From assembly GCF_937892565.1 (NCBI RefSeq), contig NZ_CALAHQ010000066.1, positions 33,771 through 97,770 of the forward strand: 64,000 bases of DNA, given 5' to 3'. This stretch comes from an uncultured Roseicyclus sp. (GTDB lineage Bacteria > Pseudomonadota > Alphaproteobacteria > Rhodobacterales > Rhodobacteraceae). Within the stretch, counting starts at the first letter, position 1. Each line of letters starts with the position of its first letter. Below the pieces are notes generated by a model. It saw nothing but the letters and a program-made list of their open reading frames with translations, was not told the origin of the DNA and searched no databases. Position numbers and translations under genes: made by a program. Shown here in pieces: positions 61,233-64,000 of the stretch.

Positions 61233-61259
61233 TTGGCACTCGATACACGTGAGTGCCAA
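61233..61259. promoter_or_regulatory. CIRCE operator of groESL (HrcA-binding site)
   Basis: TTGGCACTC-N9-GAGTGCCAA is a perfect inverted repeat with 9-base spacer, matching the CIRCE consensus except for one symmetrical change in each arm (G for A, C for T). It lies just after the predicted transcription start and 38 bases before groES, so HrcA would block initiation or clearance. Confidence 0.93.
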
Positions 61260-61297
61260 CATCAAGATGAAACGAACCCGAGAGGAGTGTTCGAGAG

Positions 61298-61585
61298 ATG
61301 GCATTCAAACCGCTGCATGACCGTGTGCTGGTCCGCCGCATCGCGTCTGACGATAAGACCAAGGGCGGCCTGATCATCCCCGACAGCGCCAAGGAAAAGC
61401 CCTCCGAAGGCGAAGTAATCGCTTGCGGCCCCGGCGCGCGCAAGGATTCCGGTGAGCTGATCGCCATGGCTGTCAAAGCCGGTGACCGTATTCTGTTCGG
61501 CAAATGGTCGGGCACCGAGGTCACGATCAATGGCGAAGAGCTTCTGATCATGAAGGAATCGGACATTCTCGGCGTTACCGCCTGA
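61298..61585 (+). CDS. groES: Co-chaperonin GroES
   Basis: A 95-residue heptameric lid for Gro[23 protein letters not shown] is the family start; the mobile loop [19 protein letters not shown] and the C-terminal KESDILGV are conserved. GAGAGGAGTG precedes the ATG. It is controlled by the CIRCE just upstream and cotranscribed with groEL across 66 bases. Confidence 0.98.
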   Translation: MAFKPLHDRVLVRRIASDDKTKGGLIIPDSAKEKPSEGEVIACGPGARKDSGELIAMAVKAGDRILFGKWSGTEVTINGEELLIMKESDILGVTA

Positions 61586-61591
61586 GCCTGA

Positions 61592-63289
<1,698 letters not shown>

Positions 63290-63314
63290 TCTGATCCGCC
63301 TCGGGGGATCAGGG

Positions 63315-63345
63315 AAAGGGGCCGCACTGCGCGGCCCCTTTTTTG
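63315..63345 (+). terminator. Rho-independent terminator after groEL
   Basis: A perfect 10-base stem (AAGGGGCCGC at 63316-63325, GCGGCCCCTT at 63331-63340) with a 5-base loop runs into TTTTGTTTTG. Confidence 0.93.
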
Positions 63346-63421
63346 TTTTGCGGCGTGGCTGTGGTTGCCGGGCCTTGGGGGGCATGGCATGGTCAGGTGC
63401 GCGTCGCAAAAAGGGGCAAGC

Positions 63422-64000
63422 ATGGACAGGATCGGGGTGATCGGGCTGGGCCGGATGGGCAGCGCCATCGCGGCGCGGTTTGCGGCCCTTGGACTGCCCG
63501 TCATCGGCTGGACGCGCAGCGGGCGGTCGGTGCCGGATGTGCCTGCCGCCCCTGATCTGGACCATCTGATCGCGCGCGCCGATACGCTGGTCTTGAGCTT
63601 GTTTGACGATGCGGCCGTGGCCGGGATGCTGGCGGCGCTTTTGGCGCGTGATCTGGGCGGGCGGCTGATCGTCGAGACCAGCACCATAGCCCCCGCCACG
63701 CTCACGGGTTTTGCAGACCGGGTCGCGCGGGCCGGTGCGGCCTTGGTCGATGCGCCCATTTCGGGCGGGCCGGAAATGGTTGTGGCGGGGTCTTGCGGGG
63801 TGTTCATCGGCGGTGATCTTGCGGCCGCTGCCCGTGCCGAGGCGGTGCTGGCGCATCTGTCGGGGCGCATCTTTCACGTCGGGCCACTGGGCGCGGGTCT
63901 GGTGATGAAGTCGATCAACAACGCCATGATGCAAAGCTATTTCGCTGCCCTTGCCGAACAGATGGCGGTCGCTGCCCGTGCGGGCGTGCCCCTGGAAACC
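63422..64000 (+). CDS. NAD(P)-dependent 3-hydroxyisobutyrate dehydrogenase-family protein (truncated at window edge)
   Basis: The first 193 residues of a beta-hydroxyacid dehydrogenase. The Rossmann motif GLGRMGSAIA is at residues 8-17; DAPISGGPEMVVAGS is the substrate-binding segment and the catalytic lysine lies in GAGLVMKSINNAM. The reading frame runs off the window in frame at 64000. The family includes 3-hydroxyisobutyrate, tartronate semialdehyde and glyoxylate reductases; which of these applies cannot be decided without the C-terminal part. Confidence 0.88.
   Translation, partial: MDRIGVIGLGRMGSAIAARFAALGLPVIGWTRSGRSVPDVPAAPDLDHLIARADTLVLSLFDDAAVAGMLAALLARDLGGRLIVETSTIAPATLTGFADRVARAGAALVDAPISGGPEMVVAGSCGVFIGGDLAAAARAEAVLAHLSGRIFHVGPLGAGLVMKSINNAMMQSYFAALAEQMAVAARAGVPLET

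Overview
The window is a GC-rich chromosomal segment of an alphaproteobacterium, almost certainly of the Rhodobacterales (Rhodobacteraceae/Paracoccaceae). Evidence: the tol-pal block followed by tilS and ftsH; the cell-cycle regulator gcrA; a Pcs-type phosphatidylcholine synthase; an F1-only ATP synthase operon (atpHAGDC); a divergent metF/metR pair; an FnrL-type box; and many overlapping ATGA/GTGA stop-start junctions. Genes are densely packed, nearly all are core housekeeping functions, and I see no tRNA, rRNA, CRISPR array, transposase, integrase of a mobile element or prophage gene. Only one gene-free stretch exceeds 300 bases (47681-48032).

Layout. 1-9 kb: ybgC-tolQRAB-pal-cpoB-tilS-ftsH (envelope constriction machinery, tRNA-Ile lysidine synthase, membrane protease). 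9-12.6 kb: a MOSC protein, then fhs and folD (one-carbon metabolism). 12.6-20 kb, mostly minus strand: PdeM nuclease with an Lhr-type helicase, ScoAB CoA-transferase, an HDAC-like deacetylase, small conserved proteins, then a lipoprotein M48 protease and a DUF6455 protein behind an FNR-type box. 20-28 kb: rimO, a lytic transglycosylase lipoprotein, gcrA, and the minus-strand run argD-argF-hydrolase-EamA transporter. 27-33 kb: metF/metR, suhB, pcs, xerC, DUF484, fructose-6-phosphate aldolase. 33-39 kb: priA, hisC-tyrA, an extensin-like protein. 39-46 kb: a DUF2125 protein, a gamma-glutamylcyclotransferase, an uncharacterised MotA/MotB-like (5TM:1TM) pair, and clpA. 46-53 kb: gloB, a methyltransferase, atpHAGDC, an H-type lectin protein. 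53-61 kb: prs, an isomerase, a hydrolase, threonine aldolase, a YcgN-like protein, ribF, a MaoC hydratase, a HAD hydrolase, ppaC. 61-64 kb: CIRCE-controlled groESL and a truncated 3-hydroxyisobutyrate-dehydrogenase-like gene.

The most noteworthy items outside the ordinary gene content are: (1) a family of tandem short palindromes (GGAAA/TTTCC hairpins) at three sites, each starting within about ten bases of a stop codon; (2) a second intergenic element in three copies (a G/C hairpin plus a conserved 24-base core with AGTATTT and GCAAAGAT); (3) the MotA/MotB-like pair with long helical extensions; (4) the FNR-type box in front of the four-cysteine DUF6455 gene; and (5) a textbook promoter-CIRCE arrangement ahead of groES.
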